A stretch of DNA of 64,000 nt from Streptomyces mirabilis (GCF_018310535.1 NZ_CP074102.1:5084001-5148000), one strand, 5' to 3'; positions 32,284 through 40,593 are shown, numbered from the stretch's first letter. The notes: generated by a model not told the origin, from the sequence alone. Translations and numbers: made by a program.

Positions 32284-33434
32284 GCGGAGTCCTGAGCGGC
32301 AAGGCGCGGATGTCGGCGCTGATGGCGGCGCTCGCGCTCGTCCTGGCCCCGCTGGCGGGGCCGGTGTCCCCGGCGTCGGCAGCCGGGAAACCCGGTGTGA
32401 GCCTGTCCAAGTCCGAGGCGGGGACGGGCGGTTCGATCACCGTGACCGGCAACGGATGGCGGCCGAAGACCCTGCTGATGATGCTGATCTGCGGGCAGGC
32501 CGTGCCGTCCCGTGGGGTGATCGGCGGCACCAACTCCTGCGCCAACGCCGACGGCCGCGCCGTCACCACCGACGCGCAGGGCCACTTCAGCAAGGAACTG
32601 CCGGTCACCGAGCCACCCGAACCGTGCCCGTGCGTGGTGCACGTCGCCACGGTCACGGGGGAGAAGGCGGAGGCCGACGCGATCTTCATGGTCGCCGGGC
32701 ACTCGGTCGAACCACTGCCGAAGGAGGTGGGCGGGGGGCGGCTCTCGGTGCTCACCGACACTCGCCTCGACGGGTCGAGCGGGCTGCTGACCTGGTTCGG
32801 CGCGCCGGCCTCGCGCGAGCTCGTCTTCACCGTCGGCAACGTCGGTACCGCCGCCGTCAAGGACCCCGTCTTCCAGATCGGCACCTCCCACGGCGTGTTC
32901 GCGCCGCAGTGGGAGGACCAGGACTGGCGCGGCACGATCGCACCCGGCAAGAAGGCGCAGATCAACCTGCCGGTCGAGCTCGCGGCCGGGGCGCACGGCG
33001 ACTACACGGTCTCGCTGCGGTACGGCGGGAAGGTCCTCGCCGAGCAGCCCTGGGGGGTGGGCCGCCCCTGGGGGGTGACCCTCTTCTGGATCCTGCTCGC
33101 CGTGGTGGTGCCGGCCGCGGTCTTCCGGGTCGGGATGGCCGTGGTGGACCGGGTGCGCCCGCGCAGATCGGCGGGGCGGGCGGGGCGCCACCGGAGCCTG
33201 CGCCTGCCCGGACTCGCCTCCCGTGTGCCGAGGCCCGCCCCGTTCCGCATGGCCGAGGCGAGCCCGTCCCGTGTGCCCGGGGCGAGCGCCTCCGCGGCCA
33301 CGCCCGTGCCACCCGGCACCGCTACGAACCCGACCCTGCCGTGGTTCACGCCGGACAACGTTCCGGGGACCGCGGCGAACGGTCAGCTCTCCGCACCGCA
33401 CGACACCAGTCCGACGACGAAGGGGAACACGTGA
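32280..33434 (+). CDS. Exported single-pass membrane protein with large cytoplasmic tail
   Basis: A 384-residue protein. It has a signal peptide (about 1-34), an extracytoplasmic domain of about 230 residues containing two Cys pairs (ICGQ...NSC; PCPC), a transmembrane helix at about 265-287 (VTLFWILLAVVVPAAVF), and a 95-residue basic, Pro-rich cytoplasmic tail. GTG at 32280 overlaps the previous stop and has GGGAG upstream; an earlier in-frame GTG at 32262 is less likely. I do not recognise the family. Its conserved place between the DUF916-like protein and the two-domain surface protein suggests that the products form one envelope complex. Confidence 0.7.
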   Translation: MSGVLSGKARMSALMAALALVLAPLAGPVSPASAAGKPGVSLSKSEAGTGGSITVTGNGWRPKTLLMMLICGQAVPSRGVIGGTNSCANADGRAVTTDAQGHFSKELPVTEPPEPCPCVVHVATVTGEKAEADAIFMVAGHSVEPLPKEVGGGRLSVLTDTRLDGSSGLLTWFGAPASRELVFTVGNVGTAAVKDPVFQIGTSHGVFAPQWEDQDWRGTIAPGKKAQINLPVELAAGAHGDYTVSLRYGGKVLAEQPWGVGRPWGVTLFWILLAVVVPAAVFRVGMAVVDRVRPRRSAGRAGRHRSLRLPGLASRVPRPAPFRMAEASPSRVPGASASAATPVPPGTATNPTLPWFTPDNVPGTAANGQLSAPHDTSPTTKGNT

Positions 33435-34765
33435 ACAGGCGACGGAGAGTTGTGCCCGGAGGTCGCAGAACGAGCGCGGCCGGGGTCGCGCTGATGCTCG
33501 GCGGCGCGGGCATTCTGGTGGGCGTGGCCGCGGGCCCCGCCCAGGCCGCCGAGGTGTCCTACGCGACCAGATGCGTTCCGCCCGCGGCCTCGGGCCTTGA
33601 TCCCGTCGAGGGCACCACCAAGGTGGAGATCAACGCGCCCGCGACGGCGAGTGTGGGCGACGAGGTCACGGTGGTCTGGAAGTTCACACAGGCCGCCTCC
33701 AAGAACCCCGACCTCATCGACCTTCCGGCCAACTCGGTCCAGCCGAGCGGCACCCTCAAGGCGGCCGGTGCGCAGACCGCCGACGTGGCGATGCAGGGAC
33801 CTCGGGAGAACCCGGCCATCCCCAAGGGCGGGGCGATGGTGCTCTCCGACATGAAGGGCACGCTGAAGCTGACGGCGCCGGGCGAGGTGACGCTGACACC
33901 GGACGCGTACAGCATCAACGCCTTCTCGACGGACACGAAGTGCGCACCGACCCAGACGGTGGCGCCGGCGGCGACCATCGAGGTGACGGCGTCGTCGACG
34001 ACACCTTCGTCCACACCGACGACGACACCTTCCACCACGCCCTCGACGACTCCTACGACCACTCCCTCCACCACACCGTCGACGCAGCCCACCGGATCGT
34101 CGTCGGCGAGTCCCAGTGACAGTGGCCAGACCGACTTCACCGGCAAGGAAGTCTCCGTCCCCTACGCGTGCAAGACGCCCATCGGGGACAAGAACGCCAC
34201 CTCTCCCGTGCAGATCGACGCCAAGAAGAACGGGGGGAGTTTCGACCTCACCGTCCAGTTCAAGAAGTCCGTGATGGACAGCCCGGCCGACATCCCGGCG
34301 GACTCGGTCAAGCCGTCGATGGAGGTGGCCCTGGGCGGCTCGGACAAGGGCACGGTCCATGTCGAGGGGCCGACCAACTCCCAGGCGATCAAGTCGGGCG
34401 ACCCGATCGAGATCCCCGACCTCACGGGCACGTACAAGCCGGGCGCGAGCGGGCGGTCGACGCTGTCCCCGGGCGTGCTGACGATCAAGGCCCTCGGTAC
34501 GACGACGACCTGCACCCCGACGAAGTCCGAGGTCTCCCTGACCCTGGACACCACACAACAGGCGGGCGGCGCGTCGGGCGGCGACTCCTCGGGCTCCTCG
34601 GGGAACTCGGGCAGCTCTTCGGGCGGTACGTCCTCCAGCGGCGGCCTCGCCCAGACGGGCGCCGACGATCACGGCATGCTCAGGGCACTCGGCCTGGTCG
34701 CGGGGACGGTGATCCTGCTGGGCGGAGCGATCTTCACGTTCATGCCACGCAAGCGCCTGCGCTGA
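33431..34765 (+). CDS. Exported LAxTG surface protein with two Cys-pair domains
   Basis: A 444-residue precursor. It has a signal peptide (1-40), an N-terminal domain (about 42-190, with Cys48 and a second Cys near CAPTQ), a Thr/Pro/Ser linker of simple repeats (about 190-230), a second domain (CKTPIGDK to TTTTCTPT) closely matching the first gene of the operon, a Ser/Gly linker, LAQTG (406-410), a hydrophobic helix and RKRLR. LAxTG is the pattern reported for class E sortases of high-GC Gram-positives. GTG at 33431 overlaps the previous stop. Gene duplication followed by divergence of the N-terminal domain is apparent. The function is unknown. Confidence 0.82.
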   Translation: MNRRRRVVPGGRRTSAAGVALMLGGAGILVGVAAGPAQAAEVSYATRCVPPAASGLDPVEGTTKVEINAPATASVGDEVTVVWKFTQAASKNPDLIDLPANSVQPSGTLKAAGAQTADVAMQGPRENPAIPKGGAMVLSDMKGTLKLTAPGEVTLTPDAYSINAFSTDTKCAPTQTVAPAATIEVTASSTTPSSTPTTTPSTTPSTTPTTTPSTTPSTQPTGSSSASPSDSGQTDFTGKEVSVPYACKTPIGDKNATSPVQIDAKKNGGSFDLTVQFKKSVMDSPADIPADSVKPSMEVALGGSDKGTVHVEGPTNSQAIKSGDPIEIPDLTGTYKPGASGRSTLSPGVLTIKALGTTTTCTPTKSEVSLTLDTTQQAGGASGGDSSGSSGNSGSSSGGTSSSGGLAQTGADDHGMLRALGLVAGTVILLGGAIFTFMPRKRLR

Positions 34766-34777
34766 GGTGGAGGCAGG

Positions 34778-35149
34778 TCAGGGCTTGCCGATGTCGACGG
34801 CCCACACGCCCGTGCCGTTGTAGGCCTCGGGTGTCGCTGTCAGTACCTGCCCCTCGACGGAACCGGCGGCCGCCGCGTGGACTGCATGGCCGTAGGCCCA
34901 TTCCAGGCCGGCGGACACCGCATGCTCCACCGTCGTGGCGCCGGCGAAGTCGAGGGGCAGGAACTCCAGGCCGGGCAGCGCGCCGAGGCGTGCGGCATCA
35001 CCCGGCAGTTGGAGGCCCGCGGCCACCAGGCACAACGCCGGGATGTGCGCCCGTTGGCCGGGGCCGTCGACCTCGACGACGGCCAGGCCGGACAACAGTC
35101 GGTGGCCGCGGCACAGCGCGAGCACCGCCGTGTGGTCCAGGATGATCAC
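34778..35149 (-). CDS. PIN-domain toxin-like protein
   Basis: A 123-residue PIN-like protein. It begins IILDHTAVLALCRG, with the first acidic residue of the nuclease site; further acidic residues follow at FLPLDFAGA and the final VWAVDIG. PIN toxins are Mg-dependent RNases. GTG at 35149 overlaps the antitoxin stop as GTGA, so expression is coupled. The acidic quartet is less complete than in well-studied VapC toxins, so activity is uncertain. Confidence 0.7.
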   Translation of the reverse strand: MIILDHTAVLALCRGHRLLSGLAVVEVDGPGQRAHIPALCLVAAGLQLPGDAARLGALPGLEFLPLDFAGATTVEHAVSAGLEWAYGHAVHAAAAGSVEGQVLTATPEAYNGTGVWAVDIGKP

Positions 35150-35409
35150 CGGCGTTCCCCCAGTTGCCCCGACGCGATCGCGGCACGCCATTCCTGCGCC
35201 TCGCGGACGTCGGCCTCGGTGAAGTCCTCGCGCAGATTGGCCCGGACGTACGCGATGGCCCGGGCCGTGCGCTTGGCGCGCTCGGCCTCCGTGGGCGTCG
35301 CGGCGACCACGCGCTCGACATAGGCGCGCGTACTCAGGCCGCGCTCCTCCGCGAGTGTGCGCAGACGGTCCCTTATCGACTCGCTGATCTTGATCGTGGT
35401 GTCACCCAT
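35146..35409 (-). CDS. Ribbon-helix-helix antitoxin-like protein
   Basis: An 87-residue protein. The N-terminal half has the MetJ/Arc ribbon-helix-helix pattern (TTIKISESIRDRLRTLAEER, then GLSTRAYVERVVA). The C-terminal half is charged (LREDFTEADVREAQEWRAAI) and would wrap the PIN toxin. The ATG at 35409 is preferred; no strong Shine-Dalgarno is visible. Together with the next gene it forms a vapBC-type pair, transcribed leftward from a short gap next to the terminator at 35447-35490. Confidence 0.75.
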   Translation of the reverse strand: MGDTTIKISESIRDRLRTLAEERGLSTRAYVERVVAATPTEAERAKRTARAIAYVRANLREDFTEADVREAQEWRAAIASGQLGERR

Positions 35410-35446
35410 GGTGAGAGAACACAAGTGAATACCGACGGTGCGGGGA

Positions 35447-35490
35447 AAACCCGAAGGGCCGCCGCACCAAGTGGTGCGGCGGCCCTTCGG
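35447..35490 (-). terminator. Intrinsic terminator of the POT transporter gene
   Basis: Two perfect 19 bp arms (35451-35469 and 35472-35490; outer ends CCGAAGGGCC/GGCCCTTCGG) are separated by 2 nt. On the minus strand the hairpin is followed by UUUU. It lies 35 bp past the transporter stop and insulates the toxin-antitoxin pair. Confidence 0.8.
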
Positions 35491-35524
35491 CGTACGGAAA
35501 ACAGCGCCTACGTGGTGGCGTGCG

Positions 35525-37021
35525 TCAGTGGACGTCGCCCATCAGGACCTTGACCTTCTTGCGGTACATCCACACCGCGACACCGGCGATCACGGCGAGC
35601 GTGGCCTCCAGGGCGACGATGCCCGTCTTGTTGAGGTCGACGTTGGCGATGGACAGCAGACCCGTCGTGGCGTCACCGGCGGTGACGGCCAGGAACCAGA
35701 CGCCCATCATCTGGGAGGCGTACTTCGCGGGAGCCATCTTCGTGGTGACGGAGAGGCCGACCGGGGAGAGCGTCAGCTCACCGACGGTCTGCACGAAGTA
35801 GATCGCGACCAGCCACATCGCGGCCGCCTTGTGACCACCCTCGGCGATCGTCAGCGGAGCCAGGAACAGGAAGAACGAGGCACCGATCAGGATCAGACCC
35901 GACGCGAACTTGGTGGCCGTGCTCGGCTCCTTGCCGCGCTTGTTCAGCGCCAGCCACGCCCAGGCGAACACCGGCGCGAGCGCCATGATCATGACCGGGT
36001 TGACGGACTGGTACCAGGAGACCGGGAACTCCCAGCCGAAGATCGTGTTCTCGGCGGAGGAGTCGGCGAAGATCGACATGGTCGAGCCGCCCTGGTCGTA
36101 GATCATCCAGAAGACGGCCGCGGCGACGAAGAACCAGATGTACGCGGACATCTTCGACTGCTCGGCGCGGTCGAGGTCCTTGTCCCGCTTGATCCGGCCG
36201 ATGACCATGACCGGGATGATCAGACCGGCGATGGTGATCGGGACCAGCAGCCAGTTCAGGGTGTAGTGACCCGAGAAGCCGACGATGCAGTAGAAGACCA
36301 CCGCGACGGCCGCCCACAGCGCGGACTTGCGCAGCGTCGCGGCCTTCTCCTCGGCCGACAGCGGCGTGGGAACCTCGTGCGAGCGCGGGTTCAGGTGACG
36401 GCCGCCGAGCAGGTACTGGGCCAGACCCAGCGCCATGCCGAGCGCGGCGAGCGCGAAGCCCAGGTGCCAGTTGACGTTCTCGCCGACGGTGCCGATGACC
36501 AGCGGAGCGGCGAAGGCGCCGACGTTGATGCCGATGTAGAAGAGCGTGAAGCCACCGTCACGGCGCGGGTCGTCCGGGCCGTCGTAGAGGTGACCGACCA
36601 TCGTGGAGATGTTGGCCTTCAGCAGACCGGAACCGATCGCGACGAGCCCGAGGCCGCCGTAGAACGTGCCGGACGACGGCAGGGCCAGCGTGAGGTGGCC
36701 CAGCATGATGATGACGCCCGCGACGGCGACCGTCTTGCGGGGGCCGAGGACACGGTCGGCGAACCAGCCACCCGGCAGGGCGAGCAGGTACACCAGGGAC
36801 AGGTACACCGAGTAGATCGCGGTCGCGGTGGCCGCGCTCAGGTGCAGGCCGCCCGGTGCCACCAGGTACAGCGGGAGCAGAGCCTTCATGCCGTAGTAGG
36901 AGAATCGCTCCCACATCTCGGTCATGAAGAGAGTGGCCAGTCCGCGGGGGTGGCCGAAGAAGGTCCTCTCGGAACCGGGGGTGCCCGGAGTCACCGAGTC
37001 CTTCGTCAGGCTGGACGCCAT
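35525..37021 (-). CDS. POT-family proton-dependent oligopeptide transporter
   Basis: A 498-residue membrane transporter with about 14 hydrophobic segments. POT/PTR signatures are visible: the ExxER motif in TEMWERFSYYGM, the helix 4-5 region GSGLLKANISTMVG, and FTLFYIGINVGAF. It imports di- and tripeptides with protons. The ATG at 37021 has AAGGAA 7 nt upstream. It is a single gene with its own terminator; 491 bp of mostly non-coding DNA precedes it. The neighbouring dipeptidase genes (42-46 kb) could act on imported peptides, but that link is only functional guesswork. Confidence 0.93.
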   Translation of the reverse strand: MASSLTKDSVTPGTPGSERTFFGHPRGLATLFMTEMWERFSYYGMKALLPLYLVAPGGLHLSAATATAIYSVYLSLVYLLALPGGWFADRVLGPRKTVAVAGVIIMLGHLTLALPSSGTFYGGLGLVAIGSGLLKANISTMVGHLYDGPDDPRRDGGFTLFYIGINVGAFAAPLVIGTVGENVNWHLGFALAALGMALGLAQYLLGGRHLNPRSHEVPTPLSAEEKAATLRKSALWAAVAVVFYCIVGFSGHYTLNWLLVPITIAGLIIPVMVIGRIKRDKDLDRAEQSKMSAYIWFFVAAAVFWMIYDQGGSTMSIFADSSAENTIFGWEFPVSWYQSVNPVMIMALAPVFAWAWLALNKRGKEPSTATKFASGLILIGASFFLFLAPLTIAEGGHKAAAMWLVAIYFVQTVGELTLSPVGLSVTTKMAPAKYASQMMGVWFLAVTAGDATTGLLSIANVDLNKTGIVALEATLAVIAGVAVWMYRKKVKVLMGDVH

Positions 37022-37512
37022 GGTCGTTCCTTGCTGGTCGGGACGCGCTGCTTGAGCGTTACGCGCCCGGTGGGGGGCGGCCGGCACCGGCGGGGTTCGC
37101 CCGTCCTTCCCCACGCCCACGGGGAGTCCGCTCCGGATTGCGAAGCGGTGGACGGCGACCACCGGGATCCACGCCCGTCACGCATCGATGCGCTCGGGCC
37201 CGGCCACAGGTCATTCCTTTCAAGGCTGGCGAACACCAGCCCGCACATGAAAGAGACCTTCAGCGTCAAGTACGCGCCAAAGGTCCCCTACTGGTGCTAC
37301 AGGCGTCTGGTCACCATACGACATCTCAATGTGGCATATGGAAGGACTTGAGACATGGATCACAGGTAATAATGGAACCACGGATACCCATTCGAAGGTG
37401 TCAGGCAAGATCGCTTCCCACAGCCGCAGGCGGGAAACCGTACAGCCCCGGGTAAGAATTACGGTTGGCGATCACACCACAGGCGCTGTCCGCGGCGGAC
37501 TACCATCACCCC
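37022..37512. other. 491 bp divergent regulatory gap
   Basis: No convincing gene is present. The right half (37200-37480) is clearly more AT-rich than the surroundings and holds a hairpin GGCTGG-CGAACA-CCAGCC (37224-37241), a small dyad ACAT-CTCA-ATGT (37321-37332), and AT-rich -10-like words (for example TAATAAT near 37370). It lies between the POT transporter and the response-regulator gene and probably carries promoters for both. Confidence 0.5.
37501..37506 (+). promoter_or_regulatory. -10 box placed for a leaderless transcript (TACCAT)
   Basis: TACCAT ends 6 nt before the ATG at 37513 of the response-regulator gene, which has no Shine-Dalgarno. Confidence 0.55.
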
Positions 37513-38190
37513 ATGACCCGTGTACTGCTCGCCGAGGACGACGCGTCCATCTCGGAGCCATTGGCCCGCGCCCTGCGCCGGGAGGGTTACGAGGTCGAAG
37601 TGCGCGAGGACGGACCCACCGCGCTCGACGCCGGAATGCAGGGCGGCGTCGACCTGGTCGTCCTGGACCTGGGCCTGCCCGGTATGGACGGCCTCGAAGT
37701 GGCCCGCCGCCTCCGTGCCGAAGGCCATACCGTCCCCATCCTCATCCTGACCGCGCGCGCCGACGAGGTGGACACCGTCGTCGGTCTCGACGCGGGCGCC
37801 GACGACTACGTCACCAAGCCCTTCCGCCTTGCCGAACTGCTCGCCCGTGTCCGGGCCCTCCTGCGGCGCGGCGCCGCGGAGCCGCAGCAGCCGCCCGCCA
37901 CGCACGGGGTGCGCATCGACGTCGAGTCGCACCGGGCCTGGATGGGCGACGAGGAACTCCAGCTCACGGCGAAGGAGTTCGACCTGCTGCGGGTCCTCGT
38001 CCGTGATGCCGGCCGGGTCGTCACGCGTGACCAGTTGATGCGCGAGGTCTGGGACACCACGTGGTGGTCGTCCACCAAGACCCTCGACATGCACATCTCC
38101 TGGCTCCGCAAGAAGCTCGGCGACGACGCGGCGAACCCCCGCTACATCGCGACGGTACGAGGAGTCGGCTTCCGCTTCGAAAAGAGCTGA
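37513..38190 (+). CDS. OmpR/PhoB-family response regulator
   Basis: A 225-residue response regulator. The receiver has Asp9-Asp10 in LAEDD, the phosphoacceptor Asp52 in LDLGLPGMDG, and Lys102 in VTKPF. The C-terminal winged helix is typical (LTAKEFDLLRVLVRDAGRVV; KTLDMHISWLRKKLG; VRGVGFRF). The ATG at 37513 has no Shine-Dalgarno but a TACCAT 6 nt upstream. The partner kinase follows after a 302 bp gap occupied by repeats, an unusually long spacer for such a pair. The regulon is unknown. Confidence 0.94.
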   Translation: MTRVLLAEDDASISEPLARALRREGYEVEVREDGPTALDAGMQGGVDLVVLDLGLPGMDGLEVARRLRAEGHTVPILILTARADEVDTVVGLDAGADDYVTKPFRLAELLARVRALLRRGAAEPQQPPATHGVRIDVESHRAWMGDEELQLTAKEFDLLRVLVRDAGRVVTRDQLMREVWDTTWWSSTKTLDMHISWLRKKLGDDAANPRYIATVRGVGFRFEKS

Positions 38191-38231
38191 GGCCCCGCGG
38201 GGCGGAAGTGGGGGCGGGGGTGGTCCCACCC

Positions 38232-38393
38232 CTACTTGGGGGCTCTGCCCCCAGCCCCAGCGCGCCCCGTCAGGGGCGCGGGGAACTGCGCGCCCAGCCC
38301 CCACCGGCCCGCGGACAGGGAACGACCCCACCCGCACCCGCGCCTCACCCGCACCCGCGCCTCACCCCCACGCGCACCTCACCCACTCGCGCC
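38232..38393 (+). repeat. Composite dispersed repeat, copy D, followed by 17 bp tandem repeats
   Basis: The left module is the hairpin GGGGGC-TCT-GCCCCC (38238-38252). The right module (38269-38315) contains GGGGCGCGGGGAACTGCGCG and CCAGCCCCCACCGGCCC. Tandem units of 17 bp follow (ACCCGCACCCGCGCCTC at 38330-38346 and 38347-38363, a variant at 38364-38380, and a partial unit). Together they fill most of the gap 38191-38492 between the response regulator and its kinase; no gene is present. Confidence 0.75.
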
Positions 38394-38492
38394 CGAAGAA
38401 CCCCGGCGATACCCGAACGCCCGCCCCCGCCCCTGCCCGGTACGGCGTCAAGGCACACTGGTCCACGTACAGCCACCCGCCCGGAGGACCCC

Positions 38493-39770
38493 GTGCGTCG
38501 CCGTCTCATCCAGTCCACGCTCGCCGTCGTGCTCGTCGTGATCGCCGTCTTCGGCGTGTCCCTCGTGATCGTCGAGACCCGCACGATCAGCAACAGCGCC
38601 CAGGAACGCGTGGACTCCGAGGCCCTGCGCCTGGCCAGCATCGTCGACAGCCGCATCCTCGGCGACGAGCACATCAACGCGGAGATCCTCAAGAACCAGA
38701 TCGCGGAAGACCGGTACGCCGTGATCCGCATCCCCGGCCAGGCCCCCGTCGAGCTCGGCCTCCAGCCCAGCGGTGACGTCATCCACTCCACGGCCAAGGG
38801 CGAGGAGGGCGAGACGGTCACCGTCCAGGAGCCCCGCTCGGCCGTGACGCGCGAGGTCGGCCGCACCCTCCTGATCATCGCCTTGGTCGCGCTGCTCGCT
38901 ATCGTCGCCGCGGTCCTGCTGGCCGTGCGGCAGGCCAACCGACTCGCCTCCCCGCTCACCGACCTCGCGGAGACCGCGGAGCGGCTCGGCTCCGGCGACC
39001 CCCGCCCGCGCCACAAGCGCTACGGCGTCCCCGAGCTGGACCGTGTCGCCGACGTCCTGGACAGCAGCGCGGAGCGGATCGCACGGATGCTCACCGCCGA
39101 GCGCCGCCTCGCCGCGGACGCCTCCCACCAGCTCCGTACGCCGCTGACGGCCCTCTCCATGCGCCTGGAGGAAATCACCCTCACGGATGACCCGGACAAC
39201 GTGAAGGAGGAGGCGACGATCGCCCTGACGCAGGTCGAGCGCCTCACGGACGTGGTGGAGCGGCTGCTCACCAACGCCCGCGACCCCCGTACCGGCTCCG
39301 CCGTCACCTTCGACCTCGACGAGGTCATCAAGCAGCAGCTGGAGGAGTGGCGCCCGGCCTACCGCAGCGCGGGCCGCGCCATCGTCAGCTCGGGCAAGCG
39401 GCATCTGCAGGCCGTCGGCACCCCGGGCGCGGTCGCTCAGGTGCTGGCCGCGCTCATCGAGAACTCGCTCATGCACGGGGGCGGCACGGTCGCCCTGCGC
39501 ACCCGTGTCACGGGCAACCAGGCCGTCGTGGAGGTCACGGACGAGGGCCCCGGTGTCCCCACCGACCTGGGCGCCCGCATCTTCGAGCGCACGATCAGCG
39601 GCCGCAATTCCACGGGCATCGGCCTCGCGGTCGCCCGCGATCTCGCGGAGGCGGACGGGGGCCGTCTGGAGATGCTCCAGGCACAGCCGCCGGTGTTCGG
39701 CCTGTTCCTCTCCCGCACCCCGCTGAAGAGGCCACCGCTGGTGGAGGACGAGGAACGAACGGTCAGATAG
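38493..39770 (+). CDS. Sensor histidine kinase
   Basis: A 425-residue transmembrane kinase. TM1 is at about 8-28, an extracytoplasmic loop of about 95 residues follows, and TM2 is at about 124-146. The HAMP domain is at about 150-205, the phosphoacceptor is His212 in DASHQLRTPL, and the ATPase domain has ENSLMHGG (N-box), DEGPGVP and GIGLAVARDLA. GTG at 38493 follows GGAGG by 6 nt. It is the likely partner of the response regulator upstream. The extracytoplasmic loop has no recognisable ligand motif, so the signal is unknown. Confidence 0.93.
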   Translation: MRRRLIQSTLAVVLVVIAVFGVSLVIVETRTISNSAQERVDSEALRLASIVDSRILGDEHINAEILKNQIAEDRYAVIRIPGQAPVELGLQPSGDVIHSTAKGEEGETVTVQEPRSAVTREVGRTLLIIALVALLAIVAAVLLAVRQANRLASPLTDLAETAERLGSGDPRPRHKRYGVPELDRVADVLDSSAERIARMLTAERRLAADASHQLRTPLTALSMRLEEITLTDDPDNVKEEATIALTQVERLTDVVERLLTNARDPRTGSAVTFDLDEVIKQQLEEWRPAYRSAGRAIVSSGKRHLQAVGTPGAVAQVLAALIENSLMHGGGTVALRTRVTGNQAVVEVTDEGPGVPTDLGARIFERTISGRNSTGIGLAVARDLAEADGGRLEMLQAQPPVFGLFLSRTPLKRPPLVEDEERTVR

Positions 39771-39842
39771 CCCCGGACGGCAGGACAGCCCCGGACGGTC
39801 GCACGGCCGCGGACGGCAGGACAGCCCCGGACCGGCCCTGGA
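39771..39842. repeat. 18 bp tandem repeats filling a convergent gap
   Basis: CCCCGGACGGCAGGACAG (39771-39788) is followed by two variants (39789-39806, 39807-39824) and a partial unit. The array starts at the first base after the kinase stop and ends 4 bp from the GtrA stop, so the whole intergenic region is repeat. Confidence 0.8.
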
Positions 39843-39846
39843 CGGC

Positions 39847-40398
39847 TCAGTTCGCCCGTGCGCGTGCCCGGGACCGTCGGGGCTCCGGCTCCTCGTCGAG
39901 GAGCGCCTCCGCGCTCTCCAGGACCTCACGCGCCTCGTCCGGGACCGTACGGAACACCCACGTGCGGTACGACCAGAACCGGAACAGCGTCGCGATGCCG
40001 ATGCCGAGGAACTTGAAGATGTTGCTCTGCAGCGGGCTGTCCCAGCCGAACCCGTACGTCGCCACGTACAGCACACCGTTCTCGATGACCAGCCCCACCG
40101 CGCTGAACAGCACGAAGAGGCCCATCTCCTTGGTGCGGCCGCCACGGTCACGGTCCCGGTACGTGAAGTAGCGGAACCCGATGTAGTTGAAGACGATTGC
40201 GACGATCGTGGCGATGACACTCGCCCGTACGACCTGCAGCCCGGTCGCGCTACGCACCAGGTTGAAGGTCACCAGGTTGACGAGAAGCCCCGCTCCGCCG
40301 ACTGCCCCGAACTTCGCGATCTCCCGGAACAGCTGGTCGAACCGGCGGCGAACCGCGCTGCGGGGCCGTACGTGAAGCCCCGAAGAAGCACTGCCCAT
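39847..40398 (-). CDS. GtrA-family membrane protein
   Basis: A 183-residue GtrA-like protein with four hydrophobic segments (about 27-50, 55-75, 92-113, 118-140). Family features include FGAVGGAGLLVNLVTF and NYIGFRYFTYRDR near the first pair and FRFWSYRTWVF near the end. GtrA proteins move or help move lipid-linked sugars across the membrane. The ATG at 40398 is preferred over a longer start. It is divergent from purK. The envelope glycopolymer genes at 47-64 kb make a role in lipid-sugar transport plausible but unproven. Confidence 0.85.
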   Translation of the reverse strand: MGSASSGLHVRPRSAVRRRFDQLFREIAKFGAVGGAGLLVNLVTFNLVRSATGLQVVRASVIATIVAIVFNYIGFRYFTYRDRDRGGRTKEMGLFVLFSAVGLVIENGVLYVATYGFGWDSPLQSNIFKFLGIGIATLFRFWSYRTWVFRTVPDEAREVLESAEALLDEEPEPRRSRARARAN

Positions 40399-40593
40399 GG
40401 TGTCGCCAGCCCCCGTAGGTCGGACATCGGTCGAAAAATTCAACCCAGCCACTCTAACCAGCGGGCCGCCCTCGTGCCTGTGGACGGTCCCACGGGACCG
40501 GAAAGAGCGAGTCACAGCGGGGGAAAACCGGGGCCACAGGCGGGATCACAGCCGGACCGCGGGCGCGGAATCCGGCCCCCATGGCGCGACCGA

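Noticed and set aside
37224..37300. A DasR-type operator near ACTGGTGCTACAGG.
   Set aside because: The right half does not match the ACTGGTCTAGACCACT consensus, so only a chance half-site is present.
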